A DNA stretch of 64,000 nucleotides, from the NCBI GenBank assembly GCA_964342515.1, contig CAYFFP010000002.1, positions 11,544 through 75,543 of the forward strand. Direction: 5' to 3'. The notes beneath the pieces were generated by a model. That model saw only the letters and a program-made list of their open reading frames with translations. It was not told where the DNA came from and made no database searches. A program made the translations under genes and the position numbers. This DNA comes from UBA5004 sp964342515 (lineage in GTDB: Bacteria > Patescibacteriota > Minisyncoccia > Phycocordibacterales > Zambryskibacteraceae). Each line of letters opens with the position of its first letter. The stretch's first letter is position 1. Shown one piece after another: positions 42,311-50,021 of this stretch.

Positions 42311-42385
42311 GGTGCCTATAGTGTAGCGGCTTCTGCACGGAAGTTTGTGGAACTTCAGGTTCCGGATCGACACCGGATAGGCACC
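42311..42385 (+). tRNA. tRNA-His (anticodon GTG)
   Basis: G-1 is encoded opposite discriminator C73; acceptor GTGCCTA/TAGGCAC, D arm GTGT/GCAC, anticodon stem GAAGT/ACTTC with loop TTGTGGA. The T loop reads ATCGACA (A at 54). The next ATG is 1 nt after the discriminator. Confidence 0.93.
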
Positions 42386-42386
42386 C

Positions 42387-42833
42387 ATGAAAAAGATAAT
42401 AATTACAATTATAGCTTTAGCAGTTTTAGGTTTTGGTTGGTGGACCATCTCTCCCTTTTTTATCGATAAAAAAGTTTCGGAAGAATTTCCAGTTCAGGAA
42501 AATTTCGAAATACAAGAAGTTCTCGCGGGTTCATTTGAAGGTTTCGACAGAATTCATTATGGTTCGGGAAACGTAAAAGTTTTCAAAACTCCCGAAGGAT
42601 ATGTCATTCGTTTCGATGAGAACTTCAACGTGGCAAACGGGCCTGATCTTTTTGTCGGATTGGGGAAGGACGGGGAATATAAGACGGCCGTAGCCAAGCT
42701 CAAAGGCAATATCGGTTCGCAGAATTACGAAGTGCCGGAGAATATCAATCTCGATGACTACAATGAGATTTGGGTGTGGTGCCGCGCCTTCTCTGTCGGC
42801 TTCGCCAAAGCAGTCCTTACTCCTTCAATATAA
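42387..42833 (+). CDS. DM13-domain membrane-anchored protein
   Basis: 148 residues: N-terminal membrane helix, then DM13: GSFEGFDRIHYGSGNVKVF, NVANGPDLFVGL, SQNYEVPENINLDDYNEIWV with the conserved WC in VWCRAFSVGF. DM13 domains are thought to take part in redox or adhesion; the role here is unknown. It starts 1 nt after tRNA-His. Confidence 0.85.
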   Translation: MKKIIITIIALAVLGFGWWTISPFFIDKKVSEEFPVQENFEIQEVLAGSFEGFDRIHYGSGNVKVFKTPEGYVIRFDENFNVANGPDLFVGLGKDGEYKTAVAKLKGNIGSQNYEVPENINLDDYNEIWVWCRAFSVGFAKAVLTPSI

Positions 42834-43317
42834 ATCTGTAAGGTTTCTTTGCCCACTCTCCGGCATAGGTGACACCTATTCTAGGTGTTCTCAAAATTTT
42901 TAATTTAGTCTTCCCGCCTTCGCGCAAGGCTTCGGCGGGCGCAGCAATCCAGAGCCCGGATTTCTTTCCTAATTTTCTGCTATTTAAACTCTTGTCAATT
43001 TTCAAAGCTTTGGTCAATCGCGCGGGGCCTTTAAAATTTTCTGTACCGCGGATGAGCACTGCGGCTGGGAAATCTTTTTCTTCCGTCACGATATTCAACA
43101 TCCAATGCATGCCGTAGGTGAAGTAGACATAAATAGTTCCCGCTTCTCCATACATCGCCTCGTTTCTTTTCGTTCTGCCTTTTGATGAATGACAGGCAAG
43201 ATCGTGAGGACCGACATAGGCCTCGGTCTCCGTAATCATTTCCTTTATTATCTTGTTGCCGATGCGTCTTACTAAAATCTTGCCAATCAAATATCGGGCG
43301 TAAGCCAAAGTCTTCAT
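42817..43317 (-). CDS. mpg: DNA-3-methyladenine glycosylase (AAG/MPG family)
   Basis: 166 residues: ARYLIGKILVRR, ITETEAYVGPHDLACH (catalytic Glu), GTIYVYFTYGMHWMLNIV, VLIRG..NFKGPARLTKAL. It removes alkylated purines. Divergent from the PAP2 gene with mirrored -10 boxes. Confidence 0.93.
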   Translation of the reverse strand: MKTLAYARYLIGKILVRRIGNKIIKEMITETEAYVGPHDLACHSSKGRTKRNEAMYGEAGTIYVYFTYGMHWMLNIVTEEKDFPAAVLIRGTENFKGPARLTKALKIDKSLNSRKLGKKSGLWIAAPAEALREGGKTKLKILRTPRIGVTYAGEWAKKPYRFILKE

Positions 43318-43319
43318 GG

Positions 43320-43331
43320 TATACTTTTATA
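43320..43331. promoter_or_regulatory. Mirrored divergent -10 boxes, mpg and PAP2 genes
   Basis: GGTATACTTTTATACC (43318-43333) gives plus TATACT (43320-43325, TGG-extended) and minus TATAAA (43331-43326); each is 8 nt from its start codon (43334 and 43317). Confidence 0.55.
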
Positions 43332-43333
43332 CC

Positions 43334-43999
43334 ATGGTTCCGAACTGGGCCAAAAATATTTTATTCCTTCTGGTTTATATGATTTCGGGCTTGGTGCTCG
43401 TCATCATCATCGAGGGTTTGCTCTCCGGTACAGACCTCATTCCGTTAAATACCGCGATAGAAAATGTGGTGGTAGAAATGCGCTCGCCATATCTCACCAC
43501 CTTTCTCGTTCGGGTGACGCAAATCGGCAACCCCTTCCTGCTTTCCTCGGTGGCGGTCTTTCTGGCTATCCTTCTTATTTCGAAGGGTCATCGTTATGAT
43601 GCGGCGCTCTTCCTCTCCGCTTTAATCGTCGCGGCAATCTCTTTGACGGCGCTTAAAAATATTTTCCAGATTACCCGTCCGGTCTCGGATGTCGTAAGCG
43701 CAGCCGGCTGGAGCTTCCCCTCCGGGCACGCCACCATGGCTACTACTTTCTTCTTCCTCACCTCATATATCTTCTTCGGTAAGATACGGACGGCCAAGAA
43801 CAAGACTCTGCTCCTTCTCGGCTCAATACTGGGGGCACTGCTCATCTGCTTCTCGCGGCTCTATCTCGGCGCTCACTGGACGCTTGATATCTTGGCGGGT
43901 ATCGCTCTGGGCCTGCTTTCCGTAAGCTTTACGGTTCTTATCTTTAACCTCGTTTTTGGCGAGCATCGCTCAGTAAGAAAGAGAATCAATTTGTGGTAA
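43334..43999 (+). CDS. PAP2-family lipid phosphatase
   Basis: 221 residues from ATG 43334 with about six membrane helices and the three PAP2 signatures: KNIFQITRP, SFPSGHATM and SRLYLGAHWTLDIL. Likely acts on undecaprenyl-PP or phosphatidyl phosphates at the membrane. Confidence 0.92.
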   Translation: MVPNWAKNILFLLVYMISGLVLVIIIEGLLSGTDLIPLNTAIENVVVEMRSPYLTTFLVRVTQIGNPFLLSSVAVFLAILLISKGHRYDAALFLSALIVAAISLTALKNIFQITRPVSDVVSAAGWSFPSGHATMATTFFFLTSYIFFGKIRTAKNKTLLLLGSILGALLICFSRLYLGAHWTLDILAGIALGLLSVSFTVLIFNLVFGEHRSVRKRINLW

Positions 44000-44008
44000 A
44001 ATCGGGTC

Positions 44009-44806
44009 ATGCAAACGGAAAAACTTGACGCCATTTACAAGTGGCTCTGGATCGTCCTAGTTATTTTAGCGGTCTTTCTCTCGGTAAAAACTCTCGGGGG
44101 CTTAATGGACCTGGGCAATATCGACCCTGCCTATAATTCCATCACTGTTTCAGGTGTCGGCGAGGTAATAGCGATACCGGACTTGGCCGCCTTCTCCTTC
44201 TCGGTCAGCGCGGACGCGGATACCGTGGCGGCGGCTCAAAACCAAGTGACAGAAAAGATGGATGCCATACTTAAGGCGTTTAAAGATTTTGGTATTGAAG
44301 AAAAAGACATCAAGACTACCGACTATTCCGTCTGGCCGAAATATCGCTACCTGCCTGCCGGCGAGGCAGGTGAAGTTTTCCCCGCCATATATCTTCCAAT
44401 TCCCGGCAGACAAGTAGCAGATGGCTATACCGTGAGCCACTCCGTCTCGATAAAAGTGCGCGACACGTCTAAAGCGGGGCAAGTGCTAGCCATTGCGGGA
44501 GAGAACGGGGCAACCAACCTTTCGGGAGTGTCTTTTACCGTCGATGACCCGGAAGAAATAACTGACGAGGCCCGCGCACTGGCCATAAAGGATGCCAGAG
44601 AGAAAGCCAAAACTCTTTCCAAAGAACTTGGTGTAAGGTTGGTAAGAGTGGTGAGCTTCTATGACGGGAGCGATGGCGGGGTAGTCCCGCTTTACCGCGA
44701 AGGAATGGGCGGCGATGTCTCGGTCTCCCAAGCCAAAGCCCCAACCTTGCCAACAGGGGAAAATAAGGTTAAGGTAGTCGTCAATGTTACTTACGAGATT
44801 CGTTAA
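44009..44806 (+). CDS. SIMPL (DUF541) domain envelope protein
   Basis: 265 residues: one N-terminal membrane helix, then ITVSGVGEVIAIPDLAAFSF and ARALAIKDAREKAKTLSKEL typical of SIMPL. A CCTGCC/GGCAGG element (44350-44370) adds LPAGEAG. TAAAAT lies 6 nt before ATG. The 3' end overlaps secE. Confidence 0.88.
   Translation: MQTEKLDAIYKWLWIVLVILAVFLSVKTLGGLMDLGNIDPAYNSITVSGVGEVIAIPDLAAFSFSVSADADTVAAAQNQVTEKMDAILKAFKDFGIEEKDIKTTDYSVWPKYRYLPAGEAGEVFPAIYLPIPGRQVADGYTVSHSVSIKVRDTSKAGQVLAIAGENGATNLSGVSFTVDDPEEITDEARALAIKDAREKAKTLSKELGVRLVRVVSFYDGSDGGVVPLYREGMGGDVSVSQAKAPTLPTGENKVKVVVNVTYEIR
44350..44370. repeat. CCTGCC...GGCAGG palindrome inside the SIMPL gene
   Basis: Same element as 29643-29663 with one changed base at the centre; translated as LPAGEAG. 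Confidence 0.65.
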
Positions 44807-44972
44807 TTACATCAAGGACACCCGGGCCGAGCTCGTTCACGTATCTTGGCCTACCAGAAGGCAAGCTATCGTCTTTACGGTGGTGGTAATCGTGATTTCA
44901 ATTATCACCGCCGTATTCTTAGGATTCTTTGATTATATTTTCTCCCTCATTCTCCAGAAGTTCGTTCTATAA
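44784..44972 (+). CDS. secE: Preprotein translocase subunit SecE
   Basis: 62 residues: FVNYIKDTRAELVHVSWPTR then one membrane helix; classic small SecE. secE-nusG-rplK order is conserved in bacteria. Confidence 0.94.
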   Translation: MLLTRFVNYIKDTRAELVHVSWPTRRQAIVFTVVVIVISIITAVFLGFFDYIFSLILQKFVL

Positions 44973-44976
44973 AACT

Positions 44977-45522
44977 ATGGCCAAGCAACAGATTAGAGAA
45001 GGCAGGAATTGGTATGTCGTGCACACTTACGCTGGTTACGAAAACGCGGTAATGCGTAACTTAAAGCAGCGCATCGAGTCACTCGGCATGGAGGACAAAA
45101 TCTTCAATGTCATTGTTCCAACCGAGAAGAAAATCAAAATTAAAGGCGGCAAACGCGTAGAGGAAGAGGAGAAAATTTATCCGGGCTATATCCTCGTCGA
45201 CATGATTGTAACAGATGACTCTTGGTATGTGGTAAGAAATACTCCCCGCGTAACGGGCTTCGTCGGGTCCGGAGTTTACCCCGTGCCGATAGACAAGAAG
45301 GAGGTTGAGACGCTCTTCGCCAGAATGTCTGCTGACAAAGTGACCCACACTATCAATCTTATAGAGAACGACGCGATACTTATCGTGGATGGGCCGTTCA
45401 AGGAACTGGAAGGTAAAGTTTCCGAAATAGATGAGGAGAGAGGGAAGGTCAAGGTGCTAGTGAATATGTTCGGCCGCGAGACCCCGGTCGAACTAGACTT
45501 TTTGCAGGTGAAGAAAGTATAA
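44977..45522 (+). CDS. nusG: Transcription termination/antitermination protein NusG
   Basis: 181 residues from ATG 44977: WYVVHTYAGYENAVMRNL, VEEEEKIYPGYILVDM, RNTPRVTGFVGS and the KOW domain GPFKELEGKVSEIDEERGK. ATG 44929 would add a non-conserved tail and is rejected. Confidence 0.96.
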   Translation: MAKQQIREGRNWYVVHTYAGYENAVMRNLKQRIESLGMEDKIFNVIVPTEKKIKIKGGKRVEEEEKIYPGYILVDMIVTDDSWYVVRNTPRVTGFVGSGVYPVPIDKKEVETLFARMSADKVTHTINLIENDAILIVDGPFKELEGKVSEIDEERGKVKVLVNMFGRETPVELDFLQVKKV

Positions 45523-45539
45523 GGTATTCTATAGTCCCT

Positions 45540-45962
45540 ATGGCGAAAAGGATTGTAAAGATATTAAAACTCCAAATTCCCGGCGGGGCGGCGGTACCCG
45601 GACAGCAACTCGGTCCGGTGCTTGGTTCTGCCGGTATCAATATCGGAGAATTCGTGAAGCGATTTAACGAAGAGACGAAGGATAGGAGAGGCGAGACCGT
45701 GCCTACTGTTGTCGAGATTTTTGAGGATAGATCTTATAAGCTCTCTTATAAGACCGAACCGGCGGCCGCTTTAATTCTTAAAACCCTTGGTAAAGAAAAA
45801 GGTTCTGGCACTCCCAACACTTCCAAAATCGGCGCTCTTTCCAAGGCGCAAGTCAAAGAAATCGCCGAGAAAAAAATGTCCGACTTGAACACTTCTGACG
45901 TAGACGCCGCCTCCCGCATTATCGCCGGCACCGCTAGGAGCATGGGGGTTGAGGTAAAATAA
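45540..45962 (+). CDS. rplK: 50S ribosomal protein uL11
   Basis: 140 residues: LQIPGGAAVPGQQLGPVLG, FVKRFNEETKDRRG, KTEPAAALILKTLGKEKGSG and AGTARSMGVEV. Confidence 0.96.
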   Translation: MAKRIVKILKLQIPGGAAVPGQQLGPVLGSAGINIGEFVKRFNEETKDRRGETVPTVVEIFEDRSYKLSYKTEPAAALILKTLGKEKGSGTPNTSKIGALSKAQVKEIAEKKMSDLNTSDVDAASRIIAGTARSMGVEVK

Positions 45963-45966
45963 AATC

Positions 45967-46674
45967 ATGAAATCCGGAGGAAACTCACAGCTGGTCAAGA
46001 ATATCTTGTCCGGCAGTCTGCAGTTTGAGGACCGATATATTCCTGATCGCAATGTTTTAGTTTCAGTAGTTAAAATCCTCAAGGATTCGGGATATCGCAT
46101 TGTTCTTACGCAGGGAGTTTATGATCTTTTCCATGTCGGGCACAAAAGATATTTAGAGAACGCTAAAAGTTACGGAGATATTTTAGTCATCGGAGTTGAT
46201 GACGATGATTTAACCAAAGTTATTAAAGGACCAAATCGTCCTTTTGATAAACTTGCCGACCGATTAGAAATCCTGACAAGTCTGCGAGTAGTAGATCTTG
46301 TGACAACGCGTGGTCTTGGTGAGCACGAGTATGATTTGATTAAGCTTTTAAGACCGGATATCTTAGTGATGTCGCAAACCACCACTACTTTTACAGAAAA
46401 AGATAAGCGTAACCTGATAAAATACTGCGGTGAGATAAAGGTTCTCCCTCCACAGGCGTCTACCTCAACTACGGCCAAATTGAGGAAAATGATGGTTGGC
46501 GGCGCAGAACAGCTATCGGCTAAAATAACTGGTATTATCAATGAGTTTCTTATTAATATAAAAAATGAAAGCTCTAATAGGATACTTCCCGGTCATTCAC
46601 GCAGGCCATCTGGAAGTTTGCAAAAGGCAAAAGCCAGACAAGCTCTACATTCTAGGAAGAAGCTTAATCGCTGA
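45967..46674 (+). CDS. RfaE/TagD-type cytidylyltransferase-like protein
   Basis: 235 residues. The nucleotidyltransferase core (VLTQGVYDLFHVGHKRYLEN with HxGH, VIGVDDDDLTKVIKG, PFDKLADRLEIL) is clear up to about residue 200. The last ~37 residues are basic and low-complexity and overlap the next gene by 110 nt, so the native protein may end earlier or the frame may shift at the A-run at 46559-46564. Substrate unknown; ADP-heptose or glycerol-type activation is possible. Confidence 0.8.
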   Translation: MKSGGNSQLVKNILSGSLQFEDRYIPDRNVLVSVVKILKDSGYRIVLTQGVYDLFHVGHKRYLENAKSYGDILVIGVDDDDLTKVIKGPNRPFDKLADRLEILTSLRVVDLVTTRGLGEHEYDLIKLLRPDILVMSQTTTTFTEKDKRNLIKYCGEIKVLPPQASTSTTAKLRKMMVGGAEQLSAKITGIINEFLINIKNESSNRILPGHSRRPSGSLQKAKARQALHSRKKLNR

Positions 46675-47395
46675 ATTCCCCAATCTCGAGCGAGATATCC
46701 GCGCTCTCTCTCCGGAATTAATAAAATTGGAAGTGAAATCTCTGAAGCTGGCTCCCGAAGTTTCTATTTTAGAAAAGGATAATTTAGATGAACTCTCTAG
46801 TTTTGCTAAAATCATTCTTCTCAATGAAGATATAGGCAGGGGATTAGCTGAGAAATATATTAAAGGTAGAGAGATTATCTGGGACTCTACTTTTCTGCGA
46901 TGGAACAAGATGAATGCCGTCACGCATAATCTAGTAAATTCTGAAAAAACTATTTCAAGCTCCGATTTCGATAAGAAAATGATTGATCTGGCTTTTAAGG
47001 AAGCAGAGAAAAGCTCAGATTGGTGGCGTCATGTTGGTTCTATCTTAGTCAAAGATGGTAAGGTTATTTCTGCAAGATACAATAAACATGCGATTACTGA
47101 AAACACCGCTTACATAGAAGGAGATCCACGCTCAAACTTCGATGCGGGAAAAGCTATATCAGATCTGGTAATTTTCGAACACGGGGAGGCATCTTTGATA
47201 GCCGAAGCGGCCAAAAATGGCATCCAAACTTTAGGGGCGGAGATGTACATAACTACCTTTCCCTGTCCGTCATGCGCCATGGCTATAGCAAACGCCGGAA
47301 TTAAAAAAGTTTATTATAAAGAAGGTTATTCTCTTTTGGATGCGGAAAGGATACTTAAGAACGCGAACGTGGACTTGATTTGTGTCCAAGAGTGA
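46565..47395 (+). CDS. HxGH-domain plus dCMP deaminase fusion protein
   Basis: 276 residues. The C-terminal half is a dCMP/cytidine deaminase (FEHGEASLIAEAAKNG with the HxE zinc/proton site, TTFPCPSCAMAIANAGIKKV with PCPSC). The first ~130 residues (GYFPVIHAGHLEVCKRQKPD) have an HxGH-like motif reminiscent of nucleotidyltransferases. It starts within the upstream nucleotidyltransferase gene. dCMP deaminase supplies dUMP to ThyA, encoded 1 kb away. Confidence 0.8.
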   Translation: MKALIGYFPVIHAGHLEVCKRQKPDKLYILGRSLIAEFPNLERDIRALSPELIKLEVKSLKLAPEVSILEKDNLDELSSFAKIILLNEDIGRGLAEKYIKGREIIWDSTFLRWNKMNAVTHNLVNSEKTISSSDFDKKMIDLAFKEAEKSSDWWRHVGSILVKDGKVISARYNKHAITENTAYIEGDPRSNFDAGKAISDLVIFEHGEASLIAEAAKNGIQTLGAEMYITTFPCPSCAMAIANAGIKKVYYKEGYSLLDAERILKNANVDLICVQE

Positions 47396-47831
47396 CTAAG
47401 ATATTATCCCTAAGTTTAGAGCCCCTCTTTTTTGGCGCGCCTGACAAAAAATGAAAATGCAAATGATCCAGTGTCGCTCCGGTATAACTCATATCCCCAC
47501 TTCTTACAAATATAGATTCACCGCGTGTTTTAAGTTTGTACTTAAGTTTATCTAAAATCTTAAAGAGCTCCACCCATGCTTTAAGAGAGATTTTATTTAT
47601 TTTTGTTACATGTCTATTGCTTACTATTAAATAATGATGGATACTGCCTTTGTAAGGATAATCATTTTTCTTTATGTACCAATACTTATATTTTTTTATG
47701 GCAGGAGAAGCTCCGACTTTAAGATAATTTTCTTTGCAAAAGAAACAGCCAATACTTTTGGCCAATTGCTCCATTCGTTGCAACTGCTCTTTATCTCTCG
47801 CATTATCCTTGCGTAACCTTGCTTTAATCAT
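47355..47831 (-). CDS. HIT-family protein
   Basis: 158 residues: CFFCKEN near the start, KGSIHHYLIVSNRHV, and the histidine triad LDHLHFHFLSG. HIT proteins hydrolyse dinucleoside polyphosphates or nucleoside phosphoramidates. The frame extends into the dCMP-deaminase 3' end (41-bp convergent overlap). Confidence 0.8.
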   Translation of the reverse strand: MIKARLRKDNARDKEQLQRMEQLAKSIGCFFCKENYLKVGASPAIKKYKYWYIKKNDYPYKGSIHHYLIVSNRHVTKINKISLKAWVELFKILDKLKYKLKTRGESIFVRSGDMSYTGATLDHLHFHFLSGAPKKRGSKLRDNILVTLGHKSSPRSRS

Positions 47832-47859
47832 TTAAGCTATTTTTATCAATTTTCATGTA

Positions 47860-47890
47860 AAAAACAAGCCGGCGTCATCGAGACGCCGGC
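47860..47890 (-). terminator. Rho-independent terminator of thyA-folA
   Basis: Minus strand GCCGGCGTC-TCGAT-GACGCCGGC followed by TTGTTTTTT; 9-bp perfect stem just past folA. Confidence 0.9.
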
Positions 47891-47902
47891 CAACGTATGA
47901 AG

Positions 47903-48397
47903 CTATCTGCGCTTCCACATCTCCCAGGTGAAGCTGTACTCGTTCTTGTCGTCCACTGATCTCCGCTCCTGGCTTACAAGAGACCATTCACTGGAATCCC
48001 ATGCTGGAAAGTAAACATCGCCAGGCACGATTGCCTGTACGCGCGTCAGGTGAATCTCCTGAGCGAATAGCAACGCCTGCCTATAAACTTCGGCGCCGCC
48101 TATTGCCCAGATATCTTCGGTTTTCGCGCGTTCGAGCACCTTGCCGAAGTCGGTTACGACAGTTACTCTCTCGCCGCTAAGCTTCGAAGGATTGTGGGTG
48201 AGGACGATGTTTTCCCGATCCGGCAACGGTCTGAATTTTACCGGAAGAGAGAAATAAGTGGTACTCCCGCATACCACGGGGTGTCCCACAGTCTTCTCCT
48301 TGAAGCGCTTCATGTCGTCGGCCAGTTTGAACGGCAAGCCATTTTTCTGGCCGATGACATTGTCCATAGTCGCCGCTACGATGATCTTGAGCGCCAT
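47903..48397 (-). CDS. folA: Dihydrofolate reductase
   Basis: 164 residues: IIVAATMDNVIGQKNGLPFK, MKRFKEKTVGHPVVCGSTTY, IWAIGGAEVYRQAL, and a final beta-strand EYSFTWEMWKR. It recycles the dihydrofolate made by ThyA. An SD-like ACGGAG lies before the ATG. Confidence 0.93.
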   Translation of the reverse strand: MALKIIVAATMDNVIGQKNGLPFKLADDMKRFKEKTVGHPVVCGSTTYFSLPVKFRPLPDRENIVLTHNPSKLSGERVTVVTDFGKVLERAKTEDIWAIGGAEVYRQALLFAQEIHLTRVQAIVPGDVYFPAWDSSEWSLVSQERRSVDDKNEYSFTWEMWKRR

Positions 48398-48400
48398 CGG

Positions 48401-49318
48401 CTACTCCGTTACGGGAAAATTAATCACCGGATGAGGATCGTAGTTGGTAAGCGTAAAGTGCTCGGGGCGAAACGCGAAGAGGTCCCTGATCGTCGGGTCA
48501 TTGATTACGAGCGTGGGGAATGGCCTCGGCTCGCGCTTGAGCAGAAGCTCGTCCACCATCTCTATCTGGTTCTCGTAGATCTGGGAATCGATCGGATAGT
48601 GGATATACTCGTACGGCTCGATACCGAGCACCTGCGCCACCATGAGAAGGAGAGTGGCGTGCTGGATGATGTTGAGCACTCCGCCGACCGGGAAGTCGAT
48701 GGAGCGTTGCACATGCTGGTAGGTAAGTTTGCCGTCGATGATGGTGAACTTCATGACGGTGCCGTGACAGGGCGCCACGACCACTTTCCGTTTGAGTTCC
48801 TTATGTTGGAGCGCATAGGGCGCGTACCAAGTCGTCACCATGTGAGTGCGGATGTCAGGGTAATCCCGCATCTGCTTCAGGAGGTGTTTAACTTGATGAA
48901 AGTGCCCGTTGGGTGTCGGGCATTTCGCGAGGATGCCTCCGTATGAACCGGGTCCGAGATCTCCGGCCGGCAAGCCGAAAATCGCGCACTTCTCCTCATA
49001 AACCCAGTTAGCCCACCAGCTTGCCCACGTCTTCTCGTCGCCGTAATGTCTCATCTCATCGAGCGTTGTCGCGCCATTGATGAAGGCGATGAGCTCAGAG
49101 ATGGGTTTTCTCCAGAACGGAATAGCTCTCTCCGTGAGGATGGGGAAGCCGTTCTCCAATCGGTAGACGAGCGGAGAAAGAGAGAGATGGGTGAAGGTCC
49201 CGTACTCTTGAAATGGGGTCTTGGTGTAGCGCGCTTCCGGACTGCGCAGGCGGCGAATCGCTTCTAGATACTGCATATCCGGCGTGCGCTCGGTGTATGG
49301 CTTGTAGCTTGGCTGCAT
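48401..49318 (-). CDS. thyA: Thymidylate synthase, divergent
   Basis: 305 residues. PCHGTVMKFTI (catalytic Cys), QRSIDFPVGGVLNI and DSQIYENQIEM correspond to the PCH, QRSxDxxLG and DxHIYxNH motifs, the last altered at both His positions (Gln). FRKP-like PFWRKPISELIAF is present. SD AAAGGA precedes ATG 49318. It makes dTMP from dUMP using methylene-THF. Confidence 0.88.
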   Translation of the reverse strand: MQPSYKPYTERTPDMQYLEAIRRLRSPEARYTKTPFQEYGTFTHLSLSPLVYRLENGFPILTERAIPFWRKPISELIAFINGATTLDEMRHYGDEKTWASWWANWVYEEKCAIFGLPAGDLGPGSYGGILAKCPTPNGHFHQVKHLLKQMRDYPDIRTHMVTTWYAPYALQHKELKRKVVVAPCHGTVMKFTIIDGKLTYQHVQRSIDFPVGGVLNIIQHATLLLMVAQVLGIEPYEYIHYPIDSQIYENQIEMVDELLLKREPRPFPTLVINDPTIRDLFAFRPEHFTLTNYDPHPVINFPVTE

Positions 49319-49427
49319 GTCTTTTCCTTTATGTGAAGATCAGTTGTCTGCGCCGATACTACCATAAGATAATAGAGAAACCAAAAAGATTATTTTGTGT
49401 TAATATTCGCCTATATTTAGAGATAGT

Positions 49428-50021
49428 ATGGCAAAAAGAGACATAGATTTCTTGTTTGAAATAGGAACATTGAGAAATGTGCCACGCGCGTGGCAGCAGA
49501 TATTGAGTGCTAAGGTGCAAAATATTGCTGAGCATGTTTTTCGCACCACGATGATTGCATGGATCTTGGCAGTAGCCGAAAAAGCAGACGTAGAAAAAGT
49601 TCTGAAAATTTGCCTCGTTCACGATATCGGAGAATCCAGAGCAGGGGATATTGCCTTTATGCATCGTGACTATGTAACTAGAAATGAAGAGTTGGCAGAG
49701 CAGCATATTTTCGAAGACACAATTTTAGAAAAAGAAACTCACGAATTGCTAAAAGAATATGAAGAAAGAAAGACACTAGAAGCCAGAATTGTGAAAGATG
49801 CCGATAATTTAGATGTCGACATTGAACTGAAAGAAATGGCAAAAATCGGGGATACCTCTGCTATAGGAATGCAAAGAGACCATCGTCCAGAAGTGAGAGC
49901 TAAAAAACTCTATACTAAAACTGCGAAGATTATGTGGGATGAAATACAGAAAACAGACCCGAATGCTTGGCATCAGAAATTAACGAATAAATGGGTTAAG
50001 AGTAAGAAAGGTGCTAAATAA
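49428..50021 (+). CDS. HD-domain phosphohydrolase, YfbR-like
   Basis: 197 residues: EHVFRTTMIAW (H), LVHDIGESRAGD (HD), and IVKDADNLDV (D) form the metal site. YfbR is a dNMP 5'-nucleotidase; a role in nucleotide salvage fits the nearby thyA/dCMP deaminase but is inferred. Confidence 0.87.
   Translation: MAKRDIDFLFEIGTLRNVPRAWQQILSAKVQNIAEHVFRTTMIAWILAVAEKADVEKVLKICLVHDIGESRAGDIAFMHRDYVTRNEELAEQHIFEDTILEKETHELLKEYEERKTLEARIVKDADNLDVDIELKEMAKIGDTSAIGMQRDHRPEVRAKKLYTKTAKIMWDEIQKTDPNAWHQKLTNKWVKSKKGAK

Noticed and set aside
44929..44976. Extended nusG start at 44929
   Set aside because: The extra residues overlap secE, are not NusG-like, and ATG 44977 gives the conserved length.
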